A program made the translations under genes and the position numbers. Below, piece by piece: positions 23,712-29,978 of a DNA stretch of 29,978 nt (the first letter of the stretch is position 1; each line of letters begins with the position of its first letter). The DNA comes from an uncultured Eubacteriales bacterium (GTDB taxonomy: Bacteria > Bacillota > Clostridia > Oscillospirales > Acutalibacteraceae). The notes under the pieces are model-generated. The model saw only the letters and a program-made list of their open reading frames with translations. It did no database searches and was not told the origin of the DNA. The DNA lies in the NCBI GenBank assembly GCA_948933715.1, contig CAQZPH010000008.1, positions 1-29,978 on the forward strand, written 5' to 3'.

Positions 23712-23730
23712 AAAAATATTAGTACATTTA

Positions 23731-23759
23731 AATATATCATTTTTAAGATATAGTGTCAA
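23731..23759 (-). promoter_or_regulatory. Promoter for asd-dapA-dapB
   Basis: On the minus strand: consensus -35 TTGACA (23754-23759), 17-nt spacer ending in TGA (extended element), -10 TATATT (23731-23736). The expected start is near 23724, giving a leader of about 130 nt before asd. The leader is not recognisable as a lysine riboswitch. Confidence 0.75.
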
Positions 23760-23794
23760 TTTTAAAGGGATAATAGTAAAAAGGAGAAAACATT

Positions 23795-24820
23795 TTGAAA
23801 ACAAAGGATTTTTTTTATAAATTACCGGAAGAATTAATAGCGCAAGATCCATTAAAAAAGAGAGATTCTTCTAAATTGATGGTTTTAGATAAAAATACAG
23901 GTGAAGTTTTACATAAACATTTTTATGATATAATAGATGAACTTATGCCACAAGATTGCCTTATACTGAATGACTCAAGGGTACTACCGGCAAGAATTTA
24001 TGGGGTAAAAGAAAAAACAGGTGCAAAAGTGGAATTTTTGCTTCTTAATAGAAAATCTCAAGATGTTTGGGAGACTTTAGCAGGTCCGGGAAGAAAAGCA
24101 CGTCCTGGAGATAAGTTTATATTTGGGGACGGAATAATGCAAGGAGAAGTGATCGAAGTAACCCAAGAGGGGAATAGAATAGTTAAGTTTTCATGTAAGG
24201 AGAATTTTTATAGTACACTTGAAAAAATAGGCCAAATGCCATTACCTCATTATATTACTCATGAGCTAAAGGATAAAGAAAGATATCAAACAGTTTATTC
24301 AAGAGAACTTGGTTCTGCAGCAGCACCAACAGCGGGATTGCACTTTACTCATGAGCTTTTAGAGAAGATAAAGGAAAAAGGTGTAAATATAGGATTTGTT
24401 ACATTGCATGTAGGGCTTGGAACATTTAGACCCGTGAAAGTGGAGAACGTTCTCGATCATAAGATGCACAGCGAACATTATGAAGTACCAAAAGAAACTG
24501 CTGAGCTTATAAACAAAACAAAAAAATGTGGAGGAAGAGTTATTTCAGTTGGAACTACAAGCTGTAGGACATTAGAGTCTATGTTTAAAAATGAAGGCAA
24601 GATTAAAGAAAGTGACGGTTGGACAGACATATTTATTTATCCCGGTTATAAATTTGAAGTCATAGATGCACTTATAACTAATTTTCATCTACCAGAAAGT
24701 ACTTTAATAATGCTAGTATCTGCTTTCGCAGGAAGAGAAAATATAATGAATGCATATAAAAAAGCTGTAAATAACAAATATAGGTTTTTTAGTTTTGGAG
24801 ATGCAATGTTTATTCGTTGA
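23795..24820 (+). CDS. queA: S-adenosylmethionine:tRNA ribosyltransferase-isomerase QueA
   Basis: Builds epoxyqueuosine by moving the ribosyl group of SAM onto preQ1 at tRNA position 34. Conserved blocks are DFFYKLPEELIAQ, LILNDSRVLPARI, TAGLHFT, VTLHVGLGTFRPV and DIFIYPGYKF. 341 residues, full length. The start is TTG with AAAAAGGAG just upstream. tgt follows 24 nt after the stop, as the pathway partner acting one step earlier. Confidence 0.97.
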   Translation: MKTKDFFYKLPEELIAQDPLKKRDSSKLMVLDKNTGEVLHKHFYDIIDELMPQDCLILNDSRVLPARIYGVKEKTGAKVEFLLLNRKSQDVWETLAGPGRKARPGDKFIFGDGIMQGEVIEVTQEGNRIVKFSCKENFYSTLEKIGQMPLPHYITHELKDKERYQTVYSRELGSAAAPTAGLHFTHELLEKIKEKGVNIGFVTLHVGLGTFRPVKVENVLDHKMHSEHYEVPKETAELINKTKKCGGRVISVGTTSCRTLESMFKNEGKIKESDGWTDIFIYPGYKFEVIDALITNFHLPESTLIMLVSAFAGRENIMNAYKKAVNNKYRFFSFGDAMFIR

Positions 24821-24844
24821 ATATAAAGGAGATCATTAAAAGTT

Positions 24845-25975
24845 ATGTATAGACTAATAAAAAAACAAGGAAACGCAAGAAGAGGTGAGTTTATAACTCC
24901 GCACGGAACCGTTAAAACTCCAGCATTTATGAATGTTGCAACCTGTGGAGCAATAAAAGGAGCGGTATCAGCCCTTGATCTTAAAGATATAAAATGCCAA
25001 GTTCAATTATGTAATACATATCATTTACACTTAAGACCAGGGGATGAAATAATAAAAAAATTTGGAGGACTTCATAAATTTACGAGATGGAAAGGGCCTA
25101 TATTAACAGACAGTGGTGGATTTCAGGTCTTTTCGTTGGCAAAACTGCGCACAATAAGGGAAGAGGGCGTATATTTTTCCTCACATATAGATGGACGTAA
25201 AATATTTATGGGACCTGAAGAAAGCATGAGAATACAATCGAACTTAGGTTCAACTATAGCTATGGCTTTCGATGAGTGCGTTGAAAATCCTGCAGAATAT
25301 GATTATGCAAAGGCTTCTTGCGAAAGAACTGTTAGATGGCTTAAAAGATGCAAAGATGAGATGAAGCGGCTTAATTCGCTTGAAGATACGATCAATAAAG
25401 AGCAAATGCTTTTTGGAATAAATCAAGGTAGCACATATAAGGACCTTAGAATAGAACATATGAAAAAGATAAGAGAACTTGATCTTGATGGATATGCAAT
25501 CGGAGGGTTAGCAGTAGGAGAGACAGCACAGGAGATGTATGAGACTATTGAGACAGTTGAGCCTTATATGCCAGAAGATAAAATAAGATATTTAATGGGC
25601 GTAGGAACGCCGGCTAATATTTTAGAAGGTGTAAATCGCGGTGTAGATTTGTTTGACTGTGTTATGCCGTCAAGAAATGCAAGACATGGAAACCTTTTTA
25701 CATGGTCAGGTACAGTAAATATTTTAAATGCAAAATACGAACTAGATAAGTCCCCAATTGATCCTGAATGTGATTGCCCCACCTGTAGGAACTTTTCAAA
25801 GGCATATCTTCGTCATCTTTTTAAAAGTGGAGAAATGCTTGGAATGAGATTAGCTGTTATTCATAATCTTTATTTATATAATACTTTACTTGAAAAGATA
25901 AGAATTGCTCTTGATAATGATGAATTTGATTGTTTATATGATAAATATAAAGATATTCTTTCAAGGAGAATATAA
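24845..25975 (+). CDS. tgt: Queuine/preQ1 tRNA-guanine transglycosylase
   Basis: Exchanges G34 for preQ1 in tRNAs with GUN anticodons. Asp89 (LTDSGGFQVFSL) and the nucleophile Asp271 (LFDCVMPSRNARHG) are present. Zinc ligands Cys309, Cys311, Cys314 and His340 are intact. 376 residues, normal. AAAGGAG precedes the ATG. It pairs with queA. No preQ1-synthesis genes are in the window. Confidence 0.98.
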   Translation: MYRLIKKQGNARRGEFITPHGTVKTPAFMNVATCGAIKGAVSALDLKDIKCQVQLCNTYHLHLRPGDEIIKKFGGLHKFTRWKGPILTDSGGFQVFSLAKLRTIREEGVYFSSHIDGRKIFMGPEESMRIQSNLGSTIAMAFDECVENPAEYDYAKASCERTVRWLKRCKDEMKRLNSLEDTINKEQMLFGINQGSTYKDLRIEHMKKIRELDLDGYAIGGLAVGETAQEMYETIETVEPYMPEDKIRYLMGVGTPANILEGVNRGVDLFDCVMPSRNARHGNLFTWSGTVNILNAKYELDKSPIDPECDCPTCRNFSKAYLRHLFKSGEMLGMRLAVIHNLYLYNTLLEKIRIALDNDEFDCLYDKYKDILSRRI

Positions 25976-25982
25976 TTAATGC

Positions 25983-26011
25983 TTGCAACTATGGACAAAA
26001 GTTGTTATAAT
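25983..26011 (+). promoter_or_regulatory. Promoter for yajC
   Basis: -35 TTGCAA (25983-25988), 17-nt spacer, consensus -10 TATAAT (26006-26011), starting 8 nt after the tgt stop. It lets yajC be expressed apart from queA-tgt. Confidence 0.7.
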
Positions 26012-26043
26012 CATAACGGTTAAATTTTTCGGAGGTGTTAAAG

Positions 26044-26349
26044 ATGAATCCAGAAGGTTCGGCAGGAATAATGCAAGTTGTAATAATGATAGTTATGTTA
26101 GTTGGAATGTACTTTTTAATGTTACGTCCAAGTTCAAAAAGAAGAAAACATGAAGAGGAAATGAGAAATAACATACAAATAGGTGATGAAATTACTACTA
26201 TTGGTGGGATTGTTGGTAGAGTGGTGGCTATAAAAGATGAAAGCCAATCATTTGTGATTGAAACCGGTGTAGATAGAAGCAAAATAAAAGTTAAAAAGTG
26301 GGCAATTGCAAGTTGCGAGAGTGGCAACGAATCAAACGCAACAAAATAA
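26044..26349 (+). CDS. yajC: Preprotein translocase accessory subunit YajC
   Basis: Small membrane protein associated with SecDF. One N-terminal membrane segment (about residues 9-27, QVVIMIVMLVGMYFLML) is followed by RPSSKRRKHEEEMRNNIQIGDEI and the glycine-rich TTIGGIVGRVV block typical of YajC. 101 residues from the ATG at 26044, set by GGAGG at 26031-26035; an in-frame GTG at 26035 lies inside that site. secD/secF are not visible downstream, unlike some other Clostridia. Confidence 0.95.
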   Translation: MNPEGSAGIMQVVIMIVMLVGMYFLMLRPSSKRRKHEEEMRNNIQIGDEITTIGGIVGRVVAIKDESQSFVIETGVDRSKIKVKKWAIASCESGNESNATK

Positions 26350-26433
26350 GTATATTAAGATATCCTTTTGAATATTGATTAATTAAATTATATTTTAAAA
26401 TGGAAGGTTATACAATATTTAGGAGGTATGATT

Positions 26434-26844
26434 TTGAGATATGATAAGTCCACTAGTAAGGGAAATAACTTTGTTGAAGCTATGAAAGCAGTTTTGCTTG
26501 GTTCTGTTGTAGGGTCTGTAGTATGTGCGGTATTTTTGGTTTTATTTGCATTTTTGTTTGTGGCAGTAAAATCAGTTCCTCAGTCTATAGTGCAAATTGT
26601 TGCAATAATTTGTGCCTCTTTAGGAGCCTTTGTTGCCGGTTATATATCTATTAGAATATATAAATCAAAAGGCCTTATATATGGAGCAGCATCAGGATTA
26701 TTGTTGTTTATTATTTTAACGATTATAGCTTTTATCGTTTCAAGAGATAAGTTTACTTACATAACAGCTATTAGATTGTTGGTTATGCTTTTTTCCGGAG
26801 CTCTTGGAGGAGTTCTTGGGGTTAACCAAAAAAGACGTAAATAA
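26434..26844 (+). CDS. TIGR04086-like small membrane protein
   Basis: A 136-residue protein with four hydrophobic membrane segments (about 22-50, 54-72, 81-103 and 107-127). It has small-residue-rich helices such as GSVVGSVV and GALGGVLG, and a basic C-terminus NQKRRK. It resembles the TIGR04086 family, known for placement beside yajC and SCIFF genes in Clostridia (from memory). Function unknown. AGGAGG at 26421-26426 is 1 nt from an in-frame ATG (26428) but 7 nt from TTG 26434, so the TTG is preferred. Confidence 0.8.
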   Translation: MRYDKSTSKGNNFVEAMKAVLLGSVVGSVVCAVFLVLFAFLFVAVKSVPQSIVQIVAIICASLGAFVAGYISIRIYKSKGLIYGAASGLLLFIILTIIAFIVSRDKFTYITAIRLLVMLFSGALGGVLGVNQKRRK

Positions 26845-26846
26845 AT

Positions 26847-26875
26847 TTGAATTCTTGTGTGGATTATGATATACT
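26847..26875 (+). promoter_or_regulatory. Promoter for scfA (SCIFF)
   Basis: -35 TTGAAT (26847-26852), 17-nt spacer ending in TGA, -10 TATACT (26870-26875). It starts right after the stop of the membrane-protein gene and about 60 nt before the scfA ATG. Confidence 0.65.
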
Positions 26876-26908
26876 TTTATAAGTTATGAAACAAAAGAGG
26901 TGTTTTAA

Positions 26909-27046
26909 ATGAAACATGTAAAGACATTAAATAAAGCAAACTTAAAAGAAAGTGCAATCAAGGGTGGTTGCGGCGAATGCCAAGCTACTTGCCAATCAGC
27001 TTGCAAGACTTCTTGCACTGTAGCAAACCAAAAATGTGAAAAATAG
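26909..27046 (+). CDS. scfA: SCIFF ranthipeptide precursor (six cysteines in forty-five residues)
   Basis: A ribosomal precursor peptide that a radical SAM enzyme matures by forming thioether crosslinks. It is exactly 45 residues, with a basic leader (MKHVKTLNKANLKES...) and six Cys at 21, 24, 28, 32, 36 and 43. Thr37 follows Cys36. In the characterised Thermoanaerobacter SCIFF the crosslink joins Cys32 to Thr37, and both positions are kept here. AAGAGG lies 10 nt before the ATG. It is transcribed from its own promoter and followed by a hairpin and the maturase gene 97 nt downstream. The biological role of SCIFF is unsettled; related ranthipeptides have been linked to population-density signalling in clostridia. 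Confidence 0.95.
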   Translation: MKHVKTLNKANLKESAIKGGCGECQATCQSACKTSCTVANQKCEK

Positions 27047-27076
27047 TTAAACATCATTTATGGTATTTATTTTAGT

Positions 27077-27110
27077 AGGGGTGGGAGTTTATTTCCTGCC
27101 TCTATGTTTT
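27077..27110 (+). terminator. Hairpin between scfA and scfB, possible partial terminator
   Basis: AGGGGTGGGA (27077-27086) pairs with TCCTGCCTCT (27094-27103) through 10 positions including three G-T pairs, loop GTTTATT, then ATGTTTTATT. The weak T-run suggests partial termination, so that far more precursor than enzyme mRNA is made. Confidence 0.55.
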
Positions 27111-27143
27111 ATTGTTAAGACTTAAATAAAGGAAAATTTGATT

Positions 27144-28499
27144 ATGATACACAAATATAAATTAAATGGGTACAATATAGTACTTGATGTAAATAGTGGA
27201 GCTGTGCATATTGTTGATGACATTGCGTATGATATGCTTGATTACTTGGATGAAAATATAAATGAAAATATTGATGAATCTATAGCTATTAAATTAGCTC
27301 AAAAGTATAGTAAAGAAGATATTTTAAATACCTATGAGGAATTATATGAATTATATAAAATAGGACAACTATATTCTCAAGATGGGTATGAGAAATTTAC
27401 GGCTATGATGATAAACTCGCCGGTTAAATCTATGTGTCTTAATGTAGCACATGATTGTAATTTAAGATGTGAATACTGCTTTGCAGCTAAGGGAGATTTT
27501 GGTACAGGTAGAGAACTTATGCCATTTGATATAGCTAAAAAAGCGATAGATTTTCTTATTGAAAGATCAGGAACTCGTCATAATTTAGAGGTTGATTTTT
27601 TTGGTGGAGAACCTTTAATGAATTTTGAAGTTGTTAAAAAAACGGTGGCATATGCAAGAAGCATAGAAAAACAATATAATAAAAATTTTAGGTTTACAAT
27701 TACAACAAATGGGTTATTACTCACTGACGATAAAATTGATTTTATAAATCGTGAGATGTCAAACGTTGTTCTTTCGCTTGATGGAAGAAAAGAAATAAAC
27801 GATAAATTAAGAGTGACTCCAAATGGAAAAGGTTCTTTTGATGTAATTGTTCCAGGCTATCAGAAATTAGTTTCTACAAGAGGAGATAAAGATTATTATG
27901 TAAGAGGAACCTTTACAAAATATAATTGTGATTTTACAAAAGACGTTTTAAAAATGGCGGAATTGGGGTTTGACCAACTTTCAATAGAACCTGTTGTATC
28001 TGATGAAAAATTAGATTACTCAATTAAAAAGGAAGATCTGCCTTATGTTTTTGCCGAATATGAGACCTTGGCAAAAGAGATTATACAAAGAAAAAAAACG
28101 GGAAAATGTTTTAACTTTTTTCACTTTATGATTGACCTTGACCAAGGACCGTGTGCAATAAAAAGATTGCGTGGCTGTGGATGTGGAAATGAATATATAG
28201 CTGTTACACCAAACGGAGATATTTACCCCTGCCATCAATTTGTTGGCGACGAAAAGTGGAAGATGGGTAACATAAAAGACGGTACTTTTGATCAAAAGAT
28301 AAAAGATTGTTTTTCAAAAACTAATGTTTATACCAAAGAAAAATGTAGAGACTGCTGGGCAAGATTTTATTGTAGTGGAGGCTGCAATGCAAACAGTTGG
28401 CAGTATGAAGGGGACATTAAAAAATCACATAATATATCTTGTGAACTTGAGAAAAAAAGACTTGAATGCGCAATTATGATAAAAGCAGCTACAGTTTAA
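27144..28499 (+). CDS. scfB: Radical SAM/SPASM SCIFF maturase (thioether crosslink-forming)
   Basis: Cleaves SAM to a 5'-deoxyadenosyl radical and crosslinks Cys to Thr in the SCIFF peptide. The N-terminal 85 residues form the RiPP-recognition-like domain (MIHKYKLNGYNIVLDVNSG...). The radical SAM cluster is Cys105, Cys109 and Cys112 (HDCNLRCEYCFA), followed by FFGGEPLMNF. The C-terminal SPASM region holds many cysteines for two auxiliary [4Fe-4S] clusters: GPCAIKRLRGCGCG, IYPCHQF and CRDCWARFYCSGGCN. 451 residues, family length. The ATG at 27144 has AAAGGA 10 nt upstream and gives the conserved N-terminus; an in-frame TTG at 27138 is too close to that site. No exporter or protease gene accompanies the pair. 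Confidence 0.96.
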   Translation: MIHKYKLNGYNIVLDVNSGAVHIVDDIAYDMLDYLDENINENIDESIAIKLAQKYSKEDILNTYEELYELYKIGQLYSQDGYEKFTAMMINSPVKSMCLNVAHDCNLRCEYCFAAKGDFGTGRELMPFDIAKKAIDFLIERSGTRHNLEVDFFGGEPLMNFEVVKKTVAYARSIEKQYNKNFRFTITTNGLLLTDDKIDFINREMSNVVLSLDGRKEINDKLRVTPNGKGSFDVIVPGYQKLVSTRGDKDYYVRGTFTKYNCDFTKDVLKMAELGFDQLSIEPVVSDEKLDYSIKKEDLPYVFAEYETLAKEIIQRKKTGKCFNFFHFMIDLDQGPCAIKRLRGCGCGNEYIAVTPNGDIYPCHQFVGDEKWKMGNIKDGTFDQKIKDCFSKTNVYTKEKCRDCWARFYCSGGCNANSWQYEGDIKKSHNISCELEKKRLECAIMIKAATV

Positions 28500-28506
28500 A
28501 AACGAG

Positions 28507-28544
28507 AGAATATAATCTTTCATAGGTTATATTCTTTTATTTTT
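28507..28544 (+). terminator. Terminator after scfB
   Basis: AGAATATAATCT (28507-28518) pairs with AGGTTATATTCT (28524-28535) over 12 positions with one G-T pair, loop TTCAT, then TTTATTTTT. It begins 8 nt after the scfB stop. Confidence 0.8.
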
Positions 28545-28555
28545 GTACATACTAT
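28527..28555 (+). promoter_or_regulatory. Sigma-E-like sporulation promoter for spoIIM
   Basis: -35-like TTATATT (28527-28533), 14-nt spacer, -10-like CATACTAT (28548-28555). The mother-cell sigma-E consensus is roughly GHATATT, 13-15 nt, CATACAHT, so 6 of 7 and 7 of 8 positions fit. The -35 lies inside the right arm of the scfB terminator. The spoIIM ribosome binding site follows 25 nt after the -10. Confidence 0.6.
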
Positions 28556-28591
28556 TATCTTATATATGTTGAATAGTATGGAGGGATGTAT

Positions 28592-29239
28592 ATGATAAGT
28601 TCAGTGTCTTTTAAAAGATCGTTTGGTAAGATGAAAAAAGAGGATATTGTAAAATTTGTAACCAATAATAAAGTGTTGCTGTTACTATCTGCTTTTTTAT
28701 TAATTGGAGTATTTTTAGGAGCAATATTAGTTAAATTTACAGATGAAAATATTATGAGATTCATAAACATATTGTTTATAACTGATTTTAAAGAACGCTT
28801 GTCCAAAACATTGCTTAGTGTATTTATAGCGTCTATATCGTCAATTTTTATTTTTATAATAGTATCATTCTTTATGGGATTATCTATATGGGGGTCTATA
28901 GTAGCACCACTGGTACCATTTATAAGAGGTATTTGCATAGGGCTTTCAGAAGGGTACTTATATTCTACATATGGACTCCGAGGTATATGTTTTTATTCAC
29001 TAGTGTTTTTACCAGGAATATTTATTTCGTCTATAGCAATATTATTGATGACTAGAGAGGCCATAAGATTATCAAATGATTTTTCATCCTTAATTTTTTT
29101 AGGGAATAAATTAACCAATGTGAGAAACAGTATAAGGTTATATATTATAAGAAGTGGCTGTGTTGCAATAATAGTTATAATAGCCTCTGTTGCTGATATA
29201 GTGTCTAATGTTTTGTTTTCAAAATTATTTGAATTTTAA
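28592..29239 (+). CDS. spoIIM: Stage II sporulation protein M family membrane protein
   Basis: SpoIIM works with SpoIID and SpoIIP in peptidoglycan hydrolysis during engulfment of the forespore, acting in the mother-cell membrane. The 215-residue protein has a basic N-terminus and five or more hydrophobic segments (about 25-46, 72-97, 100-112, 126-150 and 185-207). It carries the family-type central stretch PFIRGICIGLSEGYLYSTYG. GGAGGG at 28580-28585 touches an upstream ATG (28586) but is 6 nt from ATG 28592, the preferred start. The sigma-E-like promoter upstream agrees with the known mother-cell expression of this gene. Confidence 0.88.
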   Translation: MISSVSFKRSFGKMKKEDIVKFVTNNKVLLLLSAFLLIGVFLGAILVKFTDENIMRFINILFITDFKERLSKTLLSVFIASISSIFIFIIVSFFMGLSIWGSIVAPLVPFIRGICIGLSEGYLYSTYGLRGICFYSLVFLPGIFISSIAILLMTREAIRLSNDFSSLIFLGNKLTNVRNSIRLYIIRSGCVAIIVIIASVADIVSNVLFSKLFEF

Positions 29240-29247
29240 TTATATAC

Positions 29248-29284
29248 TAAAAAGGGCTCCTTTGTAATATTCCAAAGGAGCCCT
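29248..29284 (-). terminator. Terminator for the minus-strand FAD dehydrogenase gene
   Basis: AGGGCTCCTTTG (29253-29264) and CAAAGGAGCCCT (29273-29284) form a perfect 12-bp stem. On the minus strand it is followed by TTTTAGTATA, a T-run; on the plus strand no T-run follows, though the stem may still help end spoIIM transcription. Confidence 0.8.
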
Positions 29285-29311
29285 AACAATATTATTTAAA
29301 GTAATTATAAT

Positions 29312-29978
29312 TTATTTAGAAGCAATGTCTCTTGCTACTACAATTCCTGTAAGAGAAGCTTGCATGAGTCCTCTTGTAATACCAGCTCCGTCACCAATGG
29401 CATATAGGTTTTCAATAGATGTTTCAAAGTTATTTTTAACATCCAGCTTAGAAGAATAAAATTTAACTTCTACACCATAAAGCAAAGTGTTTTTTGAATA
29501 AAGCCCTGGAGCTAATTTGTCAAATGCACGCAGTGCTTCTACAATGCTAGTAAGATGCCGATGGGGCAGCACGAACGAAAGATCCCCAGGTACGGCAGTT
29601 TTTAAAGTAGGGATCGTAGTAGAATTTTTAAGCCTTCCAAAGTCAGTGCGACGTCCTTTTAAAAGATCACCGAGCCGTTGAACCATTATTCCTCCACCTG
29701 TTAACATATTCCCAAGCTGAGCGATATATCTTCCATATTCATAGGGTTGGTTAAATGGAGAAGTAAATTTAGTAGATACCAACATAGCAAAGTTAGTGTT
29801 AAGAGTGTGACTTTCTTCTTTTGCATAACTATGTCCATTTACAACAGCTATGCCTCCTTCATAATGCTCTTCACTTACAAGGCCTCCAGGATTCATACAA
29901 AAAGTACGAACTTTGTTTTCAAAAGTATCTGAATAATATACAAGTTTTGCTTCATAAAGATTTTTAGTAAGATGATCT
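29312..29978 (-). CDS. FAD-dependent dehydrogenase (COG2509-type), C-terminal part
   Basis: The frame stays open to the window edge, so only the last 222 residues are present; the start and the N-terminal FAD/NAD-binding motif lie outside. Visible blocks are VRTFCMNPGGLV, a central GRYIAQLGNMLTGGG..QRLGDLLKGRRT region and the C-terminal FAD-binding motif NLYAIGDGAGITRGLMQASLTG. These match uncharacterised FAD-dependent dehydrogenases of the HI0933/COG2509 kind (full length about 460-530). Substrate unknown. An internal ATG at 29896 is not the start, because coding sequence continues upstream of it. Confidence 0.85.
   Translation of the reverse strand, partial: DHLTKNLYEAKLVYYSDTFENKVRTFCMNPGGLVSEEHYEGGIAVVNGHSYAKEESHTLNTNFAMLVSTKFTSPFNQPYEYGRYIAQLGNMLTGGGIMVQRLGDLLKGRRTDFGRLKNSTTIPTLKTAVPGDLSFVLPHRHLTSIVEALRAFDKLAPGLYSKNTLLYGVEVKFYSSKLDVKNNFETSIENLYAIGDGAGITRGLMQASLTGIVVARDIASK

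Noticed and set aside
23592..23724. Lysine riboswitch upstream of asd
   Set aside because: None of the conserved L-box junction sequences or the multi-stem layout is visible, and the leader is short.
23712..23794. PreQ1 riboswitch upstream of queA
   Set aside because: No C-rich loop with an A-rich tail forming the small pseudoknot could be found in the leader.
1..29978. Mobile element, prophage or CRISPR array
   Set aside because: No transposase, integrase, phage or cas genes, no long direct repeats and no regular repeat-spacer pattern; gene order is typical Clostridia core genome.

Overview
The window is about 30 kb of AT-rich, gene-dense DNA from a spore-forming, low-GC Firmicute, most likely an anaerobic member of the Clostridia. 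The evidence is strong AGGAGG-type ribosome binding sites, frequent TTG/GTG starts, spo0A and spoIIM, a MiaB/YlbF-family/MutS/MutL cluster, a SepF/DivIVA division cluster, and the Clostridia-typical SCIFF peptide with its radical SAM maturase. Nothing looks recently acquired: there is no transposase, integrase, phage gene or CRISPR array.

Layout. (1) 1-600: a tRNA-Gly cut by the left edge, tRNA-Cys and a DUF952 gene. (2) 699-8316: a promoter drives miaB, a YlbF/YmcA-family gene, mutS, mutL and miaA. Mismatch repair is thus bracketed by the two enzymes that build ms2i6A37 in tRNA. (3) 8289-15825: a promoter over the miaA stop drives an HlyD-like single-pass membrane protein, yggS, sepF, divIVA and ileS. 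A hairpin terminator follows ileS, then come lspA and rluD. This matches the Bacillus ylmE-sepF-divIVA-ileS-lspA-rluD order but lacks ylmG and ylmH. (4) 15964-18522: ppk1 and luxS. (5) 18681-19825, minus strand: a small unknown gene and a divergent spo0A, with a sigma-A promoter and a 0A box upstream. (6) 19847-20767: two tRNA-Ser genes and ndk. (7) 20814-23759, minus strand: asd, dapA and dapB, the lysine/diaminopimelate branch. (8) 23683-25975: queA and tgt, two queuosine enzymes. (9) 25983-28535: yajC, a TIGR04086-like membrane protein, the 45-residue SCIFF precursor (scfA) and its radical SAM/SPASM maturase (scfB). (10) 28527-29239: spoIIM under a sigma-E-like promoter. (11) 29312 to the right edge, minus strand: the C-terminal part of a COG2509-type FAD dehydrogenase.

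The most distinctive system is the scfA-scfB thioether peptide (ranthipeptide) locus. It is a known family, but its function is still poorly understood. Other points of interest are the cysteine-rich tail on the YlbF-family protein beside MiaB, the altered recognition helix of Spo0A, the sigma-E-like promoter embedded in the scfB terminator, the HlyD-like gene at the head of the division operon, and face-to-face promoters between asd and queA. No gene-free stretch exceeds 300 bases; the longest, 20097-20362, is described below.
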